Counted from the stretch's first letter, positions 35,602 to 44,294 are shown. The stretch: DNA of 64,000 nucleotides from Cytophagaceae bacterium ABcell3 (GCA_030913385.1 CP133159.1:496001-560000); one strand, 5' to 3'. Numbers and translations: made by a program. The notes: generated from the letters alone by a model not told the origin.

Positions 35602-36779
35602 ACCCTAGGTATCAACATACTGAAGATATAGACAATTACTTAAATGGAAGAATGTCCGAAGAGGAAAAGAAAACTTTTGAACAAAGGCTTGATTCCGACC
35701 CGGATTTCTCCTTAGAAGTTGAGGCGCAGCGTATTGCCAATCAAATGATTATTGGCAGTGAATTAATGGAACTTAAAGAGCAAATGCGTAAAGATTTACG
35801 TAATAAGCCTTCTGGCTTCAAGTATACCAGATTTTTTCTTCCTCTTCTCATTACCTTATTGGGTTTGGGGGCTTATGTATATTTAGGTAGCGGTGAAACA
35901 ATCACAGATAGTAGTGGGGGTGCCCCTATAAAAACAATGCAATACCACGATCTGAAAACTATATTGGAAGATCTTGAGACTAGAGGGAGTATAAATTCAG
36001 TAAATGGACCTGTAGAAGAAAGTCCGCATCTTTTAGTAGAGGTTAAAAAGCATACGGTGGATAGTATAACATCTATCAGTAAATCTAAAAATCAACCTGT
36101 TGATACTATAGCAAAAGCCACCATTGAAGAAGTGACGAATATAGCTGAACCCTCAAACAATTCTGATATCGATACCACGGGACATCAAAAAATGGAGGAT
36201 ACTTTAAGTACTGAAGGCTCGCCAAAAGAATCAGTAAGCCAAGAAGAGGTAGATCTTTGTGCGTCTATAGACATTTCTGGCAGGGTGGAGGTTAAGGAAA
36301 CTTGTAGTGGAGAAAATTCTGGAGAAATTGAAATTGTATCAACAAGTTTGACCGGTGGCAAATCGCCTTACCACTTTAGTTTAAATGATACGTCTGCTTT
36401 CAAAGATTATGGGAATTTTGCTTATTTACATGCTGGTAACTATAGCATTTATGTAAAAGACGCAAATGGATGCGTTAGTCTTTTGGCAGAAGACATAGAG
36501 GTATCAGAGAAAGACTGCCGGAATAATTTAGATTTAACATTTGCTCCATCAAGGGAATACTCTATTAAGGTGCCAGTAAAAGACAATGCTTCTGCCACCT
36601 TTAAAGTGTTTTCTAAAACTGGCGCTTTGGTTTATCAATCTAGGGTAGGCAATGGAGGAGTTGATGAATGGGATGGCAATGACCTGAGCGGAAGAGCTGT
36701 TTCTTCAGGATATTATATTTTTATTTTAGAATATATGGACGGTAAAACAGAGCAAGGTTCTATTACCATAATGAGATAG
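35598..36779 (+). CDS. Membrane-spanning anti-sigma-like protein with SprB-like repeat and type B sorting-like domain
   Basis: The 393-residue protein has an N-terminal cytoplasmic region DNYLNGRMSEEEKKTFEQRL (about 12-31), the pattern of Bacteroidota anti-sigma factors. A single membrane helix is at about 78-97. A Ser/Thr-rich periplasmic linker runs to 220. An SprB-like repeat domain occupies about 221-307 (VKETCSGENSGEIEIVSTSL, GGKSPYHFSLND, NYSIYVKDANGC). The last 84 residues resemble a type B T9SS C-terminal domain (FKVFSKTGALVYQSR, DEWDGNDLSGRAVSSGYYIF), but FSPNGDG is replaced by FAPSREYS. There is no signal peptide, so it is probably a sensor/anti-sigma protein rather than a secreted substrate. 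This is inference. It overlaps the sigma gene by four bases. Confidence 0.7.
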   Translation: MNPRYQHTEDIDNYLNGRMSEEEKKTFEQRLDSDPDFSLEVEAQRIANQMIIGSELMELKEQMRKDLRNKPSGFKYTRFFLPLLITLLGLGAYVYLGSGETITDSSGGAPIKTMQYHDLKTILEDLETRGSINSVNGPVEESPHLLVEVKKHTVDSITSISKSKNQPVDTIAKATIEEVTNIAEPSNNSDIDTTGHQKMEDTLSTEGSPKESVSQEEVDLCASIDISGRVEVKETCSGENSGEIEIVSTSLTGGKSPYHFSLNDTSAFKDYGNFAYLHAGNYSIYVKDANGCVSLLAEDIEVSEKDCRNNLDLTFAPSREYSIKVPVKDNASATFKVFSKTGALVYQSRVGNGGVDEWDGNDLSGRAVSSGYYIFILEYMDGKTEQGSITIMR

Positions 36780-36781
36780 AA

Positions 36782-38653
36782 ATGGTAAATTATAAACTCA
36801 TAATGACAAGCTTTTTGCTGTTCTTTGGCATGAATGTTTTTGCTGAGGGTACCAAAGAAATGCGTCCTGAAAAGGAACACTATGGTGCGCCTATTTTAAT
36901 TAATCACCATCAGTACACAACGTTCGGTCAGTATGGAGCACCAGATGAACAGCAAATTAAGGTTAAGGTTGGCGCTACTGATGAAGTGGTATACTTTGGG
37001 TTTAATAACAGGCGGAAAGAAGGTGGCTTTTTGGAAATTCCGTACAGGTGGGTTTCGCCTTCTGGCATTGTGGTAGTGGAAGGTATTATGCAAGACGAAG
37101 GTCAGGGTTGTATAAACACTTGGGAAGAAGCTGTGGCCGGACCAAAGCGATTTTCGGAGCAAGGATATGATGCCCTGTATTTTGAGCCAGAAGAAACCGG
37201 AAATTATGTGTTGGAGTTTGACCTTTCTGATAAACCTGAAGAAGAAGCATACCTTTATTTATTTGATATATCTGTAGCCAATGCAGATGGACAAATCGTT
37301 CCAGGCAGGTTACATTGCAAAGAGTGGCAGTTGACGACAGAATCGCAAGAAAATGAATATTTTGGTAAAGTTTATCCTTATACTGAAAATGGAGTGGTTT
37401 ATGAAGTTGACCTTAACCGGATTCAGCCATTTACTTTTGCTTTTTTTGTAAACTCTAAAGGTACTACAGATTCTGGCGATTTCTTTGAAGACCGAAAGTC
37501 CCGAATGGGTAAGCATCTTTTGCCGGAATATGATGTATTTTTAAATCCTCCTGATGAAAAACTTTTTCCAACGCAACAATTTAACTTTAAGTATCAAAGT
37601 AAAATCAATAAGCAGTCTTGTCCTGGGAGCGATTTTTGTATTGAGTATGAATCAGACATTAGTGGCCATGTAGAAGGGTTTATTGATTTAAACCAGAATG
37701 GCGTATTTGACAGTGATACAGATTTTTATTTTTTCAAAGAAGTAAAAGGCGGAGGTGCGGGCTGTATAGAATGGGATGGGCTGGATTTGTCAGGAAGACC
37801 TCTGGCAGATCAAGAGTTTCAAGTGTTCTCTGATTTTCGTCATGGCCTGACTAACTTCCTATTGTATGACGTGGAGCATAATAAACATGGCATAAAAGTT
37901 CAAATGATACGTCCAGAAGGAGTAAAAAAGCCTCTTTTGTACTGGGATGATTCTTTGATAGAAGATGGGCAAACAGTAGACGGAGACCCTTTGGTCAATA
38001 CAGACGGGTGTAAGTCGAATGAACTAGGTTGTCATAGATGGGAGAATCGTGGTGGTTTAGAAGGGCCTAGGGTAAACCAAGAAACCATTAACACTTGGTG
38101 GTATGCAGGTACTTTTTATGATACTGTGACATTGGATTTTAGTGAAGCATATGCAGTAATTGACCAAAGCTGGGAAAAAAATGTAGCACCTTCGTATCAT
38201 ATTGAAGAACATGGCTGCAATGAAGCATCTTCAGTTATCATTCAACCGGACAATGAAGAGGTAAGATCCTTTCAGTTTACACTAAAAAGAAGAAATTCAA
38301 ATGATTTATTTACCTCCTCAGATAATATCGTAGATGTGAGTGAAGGTGTGTATGACTTGATTATTACAGATAACGCAAGTTGTGAAGTTAACCTGAGAAA
38401 CTACATATCAGTGCCCCGTCCATCAAATTGCGATCAAGCCTTTTCGCCTAATGGTGATGGTATTAGTGATACTTATTACATCAGCACTCCCGGAATAGCC
38501 AAAATTTACAATAAACAAGGTGTTTTGGTAAAGGAGCTACAAACCCCTACGGAATGGGATGGTACTGATAATATGGGCAGTATTGTGCGTTCGGGTTTGT
38601 ATGCCATTATCATCAATGGGAATACCGTTTCACATGTTTCGGTAATTAAATAA
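36782..38653 (+). CDS. T9SS type B sorting domain surface protein (module copy 1)
   Basis: The 623-residue protein has a signal peptide (about 1-21, ending NVFA). A conserved module of about 460 residues contains GAPDEQQIKVKVGATDEVVYFGFNN, EGFIDLNQNGVFD, VEHNKHGI and NRGGLEGPRVNQETINTWWY. An Ig/SprB-like segment follows (HGCNEASSVIIQPDNEE). The type B sorting domain begins at about 550 with AFSPNGDGISDTYY and ends VSHVSVIK. Type B proteins are exported by T9SS and held at the surface. The module recurs in the 55237 gene. Two bases separate it from the anti-sigma-like gene, so it is the third gene of that operon. Confidence 0.85.
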   Translation: MVNYKLIMTSFLLFFGMNVFAEGTKEMRPEKEHYGAPILINHHQYTTFGQYGAPDEQQIKVKVGATDEVVYFGFNNRRKEGGFLEIPYRWVSPSGIVVVEGIMQDEGQGCINTWEEAVAGPKRFSEQGYDALYFEPEETGNYVLEFDLSDKPEEEAYLYLFDISVANADGQIVPGRLHCKEWQLTTESQENEYFGKVYPYTENGVVYEVDLNRIQPFTFAFFVNSKGTTDSGDFFEDRKSRMGKHLLPEYDVFLNPPDEKLFPTQQFNFKYQSKINKQSCPGSDFCIEYESDISGHVEGFIDLNQNGVFDSDTDFYFFKEVKGGGAGCIEWDGLDLSGRPLADQEFQVFSDFRHGLTNFLLYDVEHNKHGIKVQMIRPEGVKKPLLYWDDSLIEDGQTVDGDPLVNTDGCKSNELGCHRWENRGGLEGPRVNQETINTWWYAGTFYDTVTLDFSEAYAVIDQSWEKNVAPSYHIEEHGCNEASSVIIQPDNEEVRSFQFTLKRRNSNDLFTSSDNIVDVSEGVYDLIITDNASCEVNLRNYISVPRPSNCDQAFSPNGDGISDTYYISTPGIAKIYNKQGVLVKELQTPTEWDGTDNMGSIVRSGLYAIIINGNTVSHVSVIK

Positions 38654-38950
38654 TGGGCTTGGTTTGTAGTGCTGTAGCTGGAGGCTGTAGCGTATAAGGG
38701 TTAAATTCAAATTTGGTAGCCACAGGCTGCGTCTTTGTTTGGTAGTACGGGTTGTAAATTGCCACAGATTGTCAGAAGTTCCGCCCCCCTCCTGTTAATT
38801 CTATAATCCTGAAAATTCTGATTCAGACAAATAATTCCCGGAGGGTTTTTCCGGAGACAGCTATTTTGTGTGCGAGTGGCCGCTCTATTAATTGTTGGTC
38901 GTAGGATCGCTAACGCATAACTTACCACCATAAGATTTCAATGATCGCTG
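38654..38950. other. Intergenic region containing dispersed repeat copy A
   Basis: No gene is visible. About 170 bp of it is repeat copy A (38757-38924). The rest is AT-rich and holds nothing recognised. Confidence 0.6.
38757..38924 (+). repeat. Dispersed intergenic repeat, copy A
   Basis: The copy includes the conserved strings CCTGTTAATTCTATAATCCT, GAAAATTCTGATTCAGACAA, an imperfect hairpin CCGGAGGGTTTTTCCGG, and ATTAATTGTTGGTCGTAGGA. Copies B, C and D share these in the same orientation. Confidence 0.85.
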
Positions 38951-39934
38951 TTACTCTGTCCACACAAATTCCCCTTTAGTATTGATATACCCTTTTTGTT
39001 TATTTTTATGGACATAAGCAAGGCCATTGCAAAATGGTAAAGCAATATCAATATGTTTAATGATAAGCTCACCTTGTGGATTAATAAACCCTTTCTTTTT
39101 GGATCCAAAATGTTGGACAAGGGAAAGACCCTCGGAAAACCAGAGCGCATATTCAAATTGAGGTTTGATGACCCAATCACCTGAAGAACTTATAAAACCA
39201 ATACATTCCATTTCCGGATCATATACACCTGCCAAGCCTTCTGAAAATGAAGTTGACTGTAAAGAAACCTGTTCAAACGGAATCTCTCCTTCTTTATTTA
39301 TAAAGTAATATTCACCAAAATCCCCTTCCCCAGTTACCATTGCGAACCCTTCCGAAAATGGATTAGCCTTAATAAATGGCCCCTCAATTACCGCTTTTCC
39401 TTGTGAATCGATGTAATGCAAATTTCCTTCATCTTCATTACCAAACCTTGCAAGTGCCAAACCTTCTGAAAACCGACAATCCATAGGGTCTAATGGAGGC
39501 TCACCAAATTGACAAGGTGTAATTTCCTTTCCTAATAAATCTATATATCCATATAAGCCATTGCGTTTTACTAAAGCTCTGCTTTCAGAAAATGGAAAAG
39601 CATTTTCATAGATTGGGTCTGTGATAGGATCCCCATTCTTATCAATAAAAAACTTCTTTTTATTATCAGGCAACTTTACAGGAGCATAGCCTTGAGAAAA
39701 ATAAACAGAAGGAAACATATTGTATAGAGGTAAACCTGAGTAAACAGGTTCTATTACCCACTCACCCGACTCATTGATAAAGCCGGCTAACTCCTTATTG
39801 TCAACTTTAACAGATGCAAAAGCAAGCCCATCACTGAATTTCAATGCTTTTTCAAACTGTGGTTGTATAACTAGATCCCCATGTTTATTTATAAAACCAG
39901 ATTTCCCTTTTACTTTTATTTCAAACAAAGCCAT
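38951..39934 (-). CDS. WG-repeat protein
   Basis: The 327-residue protein is built almost entirely of about nine WG repeats of roughly 35 residues, each with a GFIN..G..VI.P.F core followed by SEGLA (for example GFINKHGDLVIQPQF and GFISSSGDWVIKPQF). No signal peptide was seen; it starts MALFEIKVKGKSGF. WG repeats are predicted beta structures and their molecular function is unclear. It is bordered by dispersed repeats on both sides, so it may belong to an accessory island. Confidence 0.88.
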   Translation of the reverse strand: MALFEIKVKGKSGFINKHGDLVIQPQFEKALKFSDGLAFASVKVDNKELAGFINESGEWVIEPVYSGLPLYNMFPSVYFSQGYAPVKLPDNKKKFFIDKNGDPITDPIYENAFPFSESRALVKRNGLYGYIDLLGKEITPCQFGEPPLDPMDCRFSEGLALARFGNEDEGNLHYIDSQGKAVIEGPFIKANPFSEGFAMVTGEGDFGEYYFINKEGEIPFEQVSLQSTSFSEGLAGVYDPEMECIGFISSSGDWVIKPQFEYALWFSEGLSLVQHFGSKKKGFINPQGELIIKHIDIALPFCNGLAYVHKNKQKGYINTKGEFVWTE

Positions 39935-40633
39935 ACTTAAATATATATCAATAATTGCTTAGTTTTATCAAACATAGATTAATAATATGTACAAATCAAT
40001 CCTTATTGTAGAAAACTACTTCATGTTTATCCTCAATTCTGCGATTTTTAATTCGTCCTAGATAAATCTATGAACCAGAATAAACCCTTAAATCCATTAA
40101 GGTTTGCGGAGTCTATTTGAAAAAATCTGCCACACCGGCTTGTGTCCTCACAAACCGAAAAAGCATTGCCCCCATTGAGTTGCAGTACGTAAGAAAAGGC
40201 ACGACGCCACCAGCAAAAAAGCTCTGTCCCCATCCTGTTAATTCTTTAATCCCTGAAAATTCTGATTCAGACAAATAATGCCGGTGGGTTTTGTCGGATA
40301 CAGCTATGTTGTGTGCGAGCGGATGTTCTATTAATTGTTGGTCGTAGGATCGGTAGTGCTTAACCTACGGCTAAGTTGGTACGTTTTCTAAATGACTTGT
40401 CTTCAAACATTTACTACTTAATGGACGTGTTTTAATAAATTGCTTTTGACCTTTTTATCATCTATTTTTGTTCAATATTCATATTTAACTCATACATGTG
40501 ATGCTTTAATGAATTTTTAGAAAGGCGGTAAAAATATGCCATAAAACAATTTATGTCTTTAGTGGCACCATAATGGGATTTTCATAAAAACAAAGCAGGC
40601 ATTAGGTCGTAACATTATAAATGGCTAATTGAT
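39935..40633. other. Intergenic region with repeat copy B
   Basis: About 700 bp with no credible gene. Copy B of the dispersed repeat (40219-40365) is in the middle. AT-rich sequence on both sides shows no recognised element, and the last 11 bp lead into the broken antitoxin. Confidence 0.6.
40219..40365 (+). repeat. Dispersed intergenic repeat, copy B
   Basis: It shares CATCCTGTTAATTCT, GAAAATTCTGATTCAGACAA, the CCGGTGGGTTTTGTCGG hairpin and ATTAATTGTTGGTCGTAGGA with copy A. Confidence 0.85.
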
Positions 40634-40842
40634 ATGAAAGTATTGCTTGATATAAAAGATAGTAAAGCAGAGTTTGTAATGGAGCTGTTTAACAACCTTT
40701 CCGACTATGTAAAGGCAAAACCTCTTACAGAGCCTAAGGCCCAGATGATGGAGGAGTTAGCGAAGCGGTAAAAGAAATGAAGCTAATCAGGGAAGGTAAA
40801 AAGAAAGCTAGGAATGCAGACGATTTTTTAAATGAGCTATAA
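40634..40842 (+). pseudogene. Frameshifted antitoxin-like gene
   Basis: From ATG at 40634 the frame reads MKVLLDIKDSKAEFVMELFN and stops after MMEELAKR with a TAA at about 40769. In another frame the same gene continues EAVKEMKLIREGKKKARNAD and DFLNEL, ending at TAA 40842. Joined, the two segments make one roughly 69-residue protein of the type encoded before RelE/ParE-type toxins. One small indel therefore breaks the gene. It overlaps the toxin reading frame by 11 bp. Confidence 0.82.
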
Positions 40843-41161
40843 TATTAAGACGATTGGTGTTTTTGAAAGGTAGGCTAAAAGGCTTGCAAAAAAACACATC
40901 ACCCTTAAAAATGACCTGTTGGCTCTTGTTCAGGAGCTTAAAGAAAATCCGGTAAAGGGTACAGCTCTTGGAAATAATTGTTACAAAATACGTATTCCCA
41001 TTGCCTCTAAAGGAAAAGGAAAGTCTGGGGGTGCACGGGTTATCACTAATTTCGTCATCAGTGAGAAAAACGTATATCTACTTTCTATTTACGATAAATC
41101 AGAAAAAGATAACCTCTCTGATAAAGAATTAAAAGAACTGCTTAAAGGCATACCCAAATAA
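40832..41161 (+). pseudogene. RelE/ParE-superfamily toxin gene with in-frame stop
   Basis: The frame reads MSYNIKTIGVFER, a TAG at 40871-40873, then AKRLAKKHITLKNDLLALVQ, GNNCYKIRIPIASKGKGKSG, GARVITNFVISEKNVYLLSI and YDKSEKDN. This is a type II toxin of the RelE/ParE superfamily. The stop sits where relatives have Gln (ERQAKRL), so a CAG to TAG change would explain it. Translation from an internal TTG at 40919 would lack the N-terminal helices. With the antitoxin also broken, the module looks dead. Confidence 0.85.
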
Positions 41162-41293
41162 ACCTCCATACCTCCCGGATTTGTTATATATTAAAGGTAC
41201 GAGTTACAAGCTCATACCAGCAGCTGAACAAAAAAAATATAAAGATATCCATCTTTTGCCCCTGCTATTGAAAAACAGGGAAAAGCTAATAGC

Positions 41294-41370
41294 CAATTGC
41301 CACAGATTGTGCGTAGCTCCGCCCCCATCCTGTTAATTCTGTAATCCTGAAAATTCTGATTCAGACATAT
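41294..41370 (+). repeat. Dispersed intergenic repeat, copy C (truncated)
   Basis: Only the first half of the unit is present, including CATCCTGTTAATTCTGTAAT and GAAAATTCTGATTCAGACA. It breaks off before the hairpin. Confidence 0.8.
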
Positions 41371-41491
41371 TGAAGTACGAATAGCAAGCAAGTGCATTCC
41401 AGCAGCTGAGCCTAAAGCCACCTAATCCATACCAGGTTATTCCCTTAGAAATCTAAAAGGCAATTATTCTGATAGTAAAATCCACCAGCAT

Positions 41492-41534
41492 AAAAAAGCC
41501 AGCCCCTCTGCTTTTGCACATCGGTGAGCCGGCC
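41492..41534 (-). terminator. Terminator after the cupin gene (minus strand)
   Basis: On the minus strand GCCGGC pairs with GCTGGC (one G-T pair) around about 24 bases and is followed by six T. Confidence 0.6.
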
Positions 41535-41563
41535 ATAAATGTTTATCCCGTTCCTTAGGAGGC

Positions 41564-42316
41564 TTATTTTTTACCGGCAGGTTCTGCCAAAGATGCTGGT
41601 GCTTCCCTTAGTCTTGGATCGTCTTCAGGGTTAATATAATTAATGACCCAAGGCCCAATGGTTTTTAATTGGATTATGGTCTCTCTTTCTGCAATGGCAA
41701 AATGAGGCATCTCCGGCGGAAGTGAAAAATAGCTTCCCGCCTCAAGTGCTTCTGCGGCATCTTCGTCCAACGTCTCACCGTGGCCGAGGTTAAAAGTGCC
41801 TGCTAACACGGTTACCCTTTCCACATTTGGGTGGGTATGCGGGGCAATAACGAACCCATCAGGCATTTTTATGCGCATGTTAAAAACACCCGTATCTCCC
41901 GGGTCACCTTCCAAAACCGCAAACTCCGAACCAGGCTCGAAAGATTCCGGCCCTTCTTGCCATACCACATCATCCGGACGGACAATGATTGCCTGCTCTG
42001 GCGGAGTATCACGCATTTGCGCAGGCTCCTCGCCATGCACCACAGGGTCGCAGGAGGTGGCAAAAAGCATTGACAACAGTCCTGCAAACAATAAAATATA
42101 ATGATCAGGGGATGGTATTCTAATTTTCTTTATAAATGAACACCCTTTTACCAGACGGTTTCCCTGAACAGGCACCAACAAACATTTCTTCAATTCAGAA
42201 TATTGTAAAAACGCCTCTTTAACATACTCAAAACCTTTTACTTTTTGTTGCATATGTTTCATTGGTTTTTGTTTCTGATATTGAAGCTGTAACAGAGAAG
42301 CGACCTGAAGGTTCAA
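41564..42316 (-). CDS. Cupin-domain lipoprotein with unusual N-terminal extension
   Basis: The 250-residue frame has a hydrophobic stretch and lipobox LLSMLFATSC ending at Cys89. A single cupin domain follows with metal ligands HTHPNVE (His160, His162, Glu166) and His205 in PPEMPHFAIAE. The C-terminus is Pro/Ala-rich. Cupins of this kind bind a metal; many are dioxygenases or sensors. The 70 residues before the lipoprotein signal are unlike a normal export signal. A start closer to the hydrophobic segment is possible but no clear ATG is present there. It is followed by a terminator. Confidence 0.65.
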   Translation of the reverse strand: MNLQVASLLQLQYQKQKPMKHMQQKVKGFEYVKEAFLQYSELKKCLLVPVQGNRLVKGCSFIKKIRIPSPDHYILLFAGLLSMLFATSCDPVVHGEEPAQMRDTPPEQAIIVRPDDVVWQEGPESFEPGSEFAVLEGDPGDTGVFNMRIKMPDGFVIAPHTHPNVERVTVLAGTFNLGHGETLDEDAAEALEAGSYFSLPPEMPHFAIAERETIIQLKTIGPWVINYINPEDDPRLREAPASLAEPAGKK

Positions 42317-42405
42317 AAAAATAATAGGTTACCCACTTAGATATCTTATGTATTATTAGCTTACTTAGGCTCGCTAAGTTACTTTTTGCCTCGCCGGCAG
42401 GGCCT

Positions 42406-42432
42406 TACTTTTTTTCTTAGACAAAAAAAGTA
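42406..42432. repeat. Perfect 10-bp hairpin at edge of the palindromic element
   Basis: TACTTTTTTT pairs with AAAAAAAGTA around a 7-base loop. With a run of T on one strand and A on the other it could act as a bidirectional terminator. Confidence 0.8.
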
Positions 42433-42446
42433 AGCAAAAAAGTCAA

Positions 42447-42586
42447 GGCCTGTGATGAAATTTGCTAAACTTTATAACCATTACGCTAAAAAATTTGAAA
42501 CTCACCCTCCTTGCGTCGGGCTCAAACAGCAAATTTTTTGGCCGCTCCATGTTTATAAAGTTCTTAACGCAATTTCATCAATGGCC
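42447..42586. repeat. Nested palindromic element
   Basis: Outer arms: GGCC, TGATGAAATTTGC and ACTTTATAA on the left meet TTATAAAGT, GCAATTTCATCA and GGCC on the right. Inner arms: GCTAAAAAATTTG (42485-42497) meets CAAATTTTTTGGC (42530-42542). The total fold is about 140 bp. It resembles dispersed intergenic elements of Bacteroidota genomes that often yield a spurious small ORF. Only one copy is in this window. Confidence 0.7.
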
Positions 42587-42793
42587 GCTTTATTTTCTAA
42601 CAATGGCACATATCGCTATTTAATAAGAAAAGCAGTTTAAAGCATTTTATCGTACAAAAAAAACTTATTACTTTCTAGAGACTTTCAGGTAATCCTAAAA
42701 AATAATTACCTGAAAGTCATTAAAAGCGGAGTGTTTCCTTTTGAATAAACATTCATAAAAATCAAACTGTTGATTAGATAAACAGGATGTTTT

Positions 42794-43225
42794 ATGGAAG
42801 CAATAAAATCAATAGCAGGTGGTCTGACGGGAGCAACAGCATTAACGGCTGTTCATGAAATACTGAGAAAAAACATTAAAAACGCTCCAGAAGTGGATAA
42901 ATTGGGAATGCAGGCGATAAAGAAAATTGCAGGAAAAAAAGCTCCGGAAAAAAAAGAAAACCTTTACAGGTTAGCACTGGCCTCAGATATCATTTCCAAT
43001 ACATTGTACTATTCTCTGACCGGCACATCTAAGCGTCCGGTGCTGACTGGTCTGATGCTTGGTGCAGGTGCCGGCGCTGGTGTTATACTTATCCCTGCAC
43101 TGACCGGACTTAATGAAAAATACTCAACCCGGACTTTTAAAACCGCCGCCATGAGTTTTGGGTACTACTTTATGGCTGGTTTAGTTAGTGGCGGAATAAT
43201 AAAATTGCTAAGATCCGTAAAATAA
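42794..43225 (+). CDS. Hypothetical membrane protein, 143 residues
   Basis: No family recognised. The protein opens with a small-residue amphipathic helix (IKSIAGGLTGATALTAVHEI) and has two probable membrane helices: LMLGAGAGAGVILIPALTGL near 85-105 and MSFGYYFMAGLVSGGIIKLL near 118-138. The charged middle stretch includes GKKAPEKKENLYRLALASD. The frame has normal codon use and a clear ATG. It is bounded by the palindrome upstream. Confidence 0.65.
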   Translation: MEAIKSIAGGLTGATALTAVHEILRKNIKNAPEVDKLGMQAIKKIAGKKAPEKKENLYRLALASDIISNTLYYSLTGTSKRPVLTGLMLGAGAGAGVILIPALTGLNEKYSTRTFKTAAMSFGYYFMAGLVSGGIIKLLRSVK

Positions 43226-43499
43226 TTCCTCCTTCCCCCTCAACCTTTCATATTTCTGTATAACTTCATAATTGATTCTTTTTTCCCTTTTATCCAACAG
43301 AAGATCATCTCTCCTTCATTGCATGACTCTTTCTGCTGTGAATTCAGAAACTGGTTATTAAAATCACACACAATTCCATAGAATTCATTATAAATTAATG
43401 CCAGTAGCAGCGTTCCTTTCTTGTTTATGTCATGTTTAACGGGTATTTTAGAGACTATGTCTGTTTTTTCATGTTTTGGCGATGGTAGGAAGGATTTCA

Positions 43500-44294
43500 A
43501 TGGGTAAACCTTATATTTTTTTGTTCTTGCTTTTTTTGTTCCTTCGTCCGGTTAGTGCTCAAAATTTTCTCGAGTTAGGGTATGCTCATAGTTTTGGTTT
43601 ATCGGATATGGCTAATGGTATAACTGGAAGTCATGGATTTTCGGGAGGTTATTATACCTATATAAATAAGGATGCCTATAACCATGTTTTTTTTATTGGA
43701 GGAATTGCATCGTTTAACCGGTATGGAAGGACAAAGAGAAGTATGGTGCCTTATGTTCGGGATAATTATGTGCATGATTTAGCTAATATTGAAAATATGC
43801 ACAACTACTTTTTTGTGGGCCCTGTAATCAGATATCAGGCAGACAGGTTATGCGCTATTGTTAAACCTTTTTTAGAAGCAGGCGCAGGTTTGGGTATACA
43901 TTACTCGTTATGGAGGGCTAGGGATCCTTATAGGGGATTTAGTGATGATTGCGAAGGATATTCTCATCAAGAATCAATTAACACAAGCGCCACTCTTTAT
44001 GCAATGGCGGGCATAGGCGTAGCTTTTAAGGTAAAGCGTGGAGTGCTATTGTCTTTGAGTACTAATGTACAGCGTGGCGGAAATATCAGTTATCGAAATT
44101 CCCAGATCGAGCCTGATCAGTTTTCGTATAGTTCAGGGGTTTATATAGATAAAGATAACGGGAGAGGGCATGAACAGGTAGGGGAGTCCCATGCTCCTGA
44201 TTTCCGGGCCAGACATTTTTTAATGACTTTTAACCTTAGGGTTCAGGTCAATTTTAATAACATTTCGGTAGCAAAGGATGATGAGGATAATTAG
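43500..44294 (+). CDS. Outer-membrane beta-barrel-like protein
   Basis: From the ATG at 43500 the protein has 264 residues and a signal peptide (MGKPYIFLFLLFLFLRPVSA, then QNFLELGYAHSFGL). Alternating strands such as GGIASFNRYGRTKRS, YFFVGPVIRYQADRL and FLMTFNLRVQVNFN suggest a beta-barrel of the porin/OmpW-like class. No named family is recognised. A TTG start at 43476 would add eight residues and is less likely because the signal begins at 43500. Confidence 0.7.
   Translation: MGKPYIFLFLLFLFLRPVSAQNFLELGYAHSFGLSDMANGITGSHGFSGGYYTYINKDAYNHVFFIGGIASFNRYGRTKRSMVPYVRDNYVHDLANIENMHNYFFVGPVIRYQADRLCAIVKPFLEAGAGLGIHYSLWRARDPYRGFSDDCEGYSHQESINTSATLYAMAGIGVAFKVKRGVLLSLSTNVQRGGNISYRNSQIEPDQFSYSSGVYIDKDNGRGHEQVGESHAPDFRARHFLMTFNLRVQVNFNNISVAKDDEDN

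Larger units (their letters stand above)
41162..41563. other. Intergenic region with repeat copy C
   Basis: It contains truncated repeat copy C and the terminator of the cupin gene. No gene was recognised. Confidence 0.6.
42317..42793. other. Intergenic region containing nested palindrome
   Basis: No gene was supported. The middle holds a perfect short hairpin (42406-42432) and a long nested palindrome (42447-42586). The remainder is AT-rich. Confidence 0.7.

Noticed and set aside
42452-42640. A 62-codon frame within the nested palindrome
   Set aside because: It arises from the inverted repeats themselves and has no independent coding evidence.
43240-43500. An 86-codon minus-strand frame before the barrel gene
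   Set aside because: It has no recognised domain and mainly overlaps the barrel gene leader; coding evidence is too weak.
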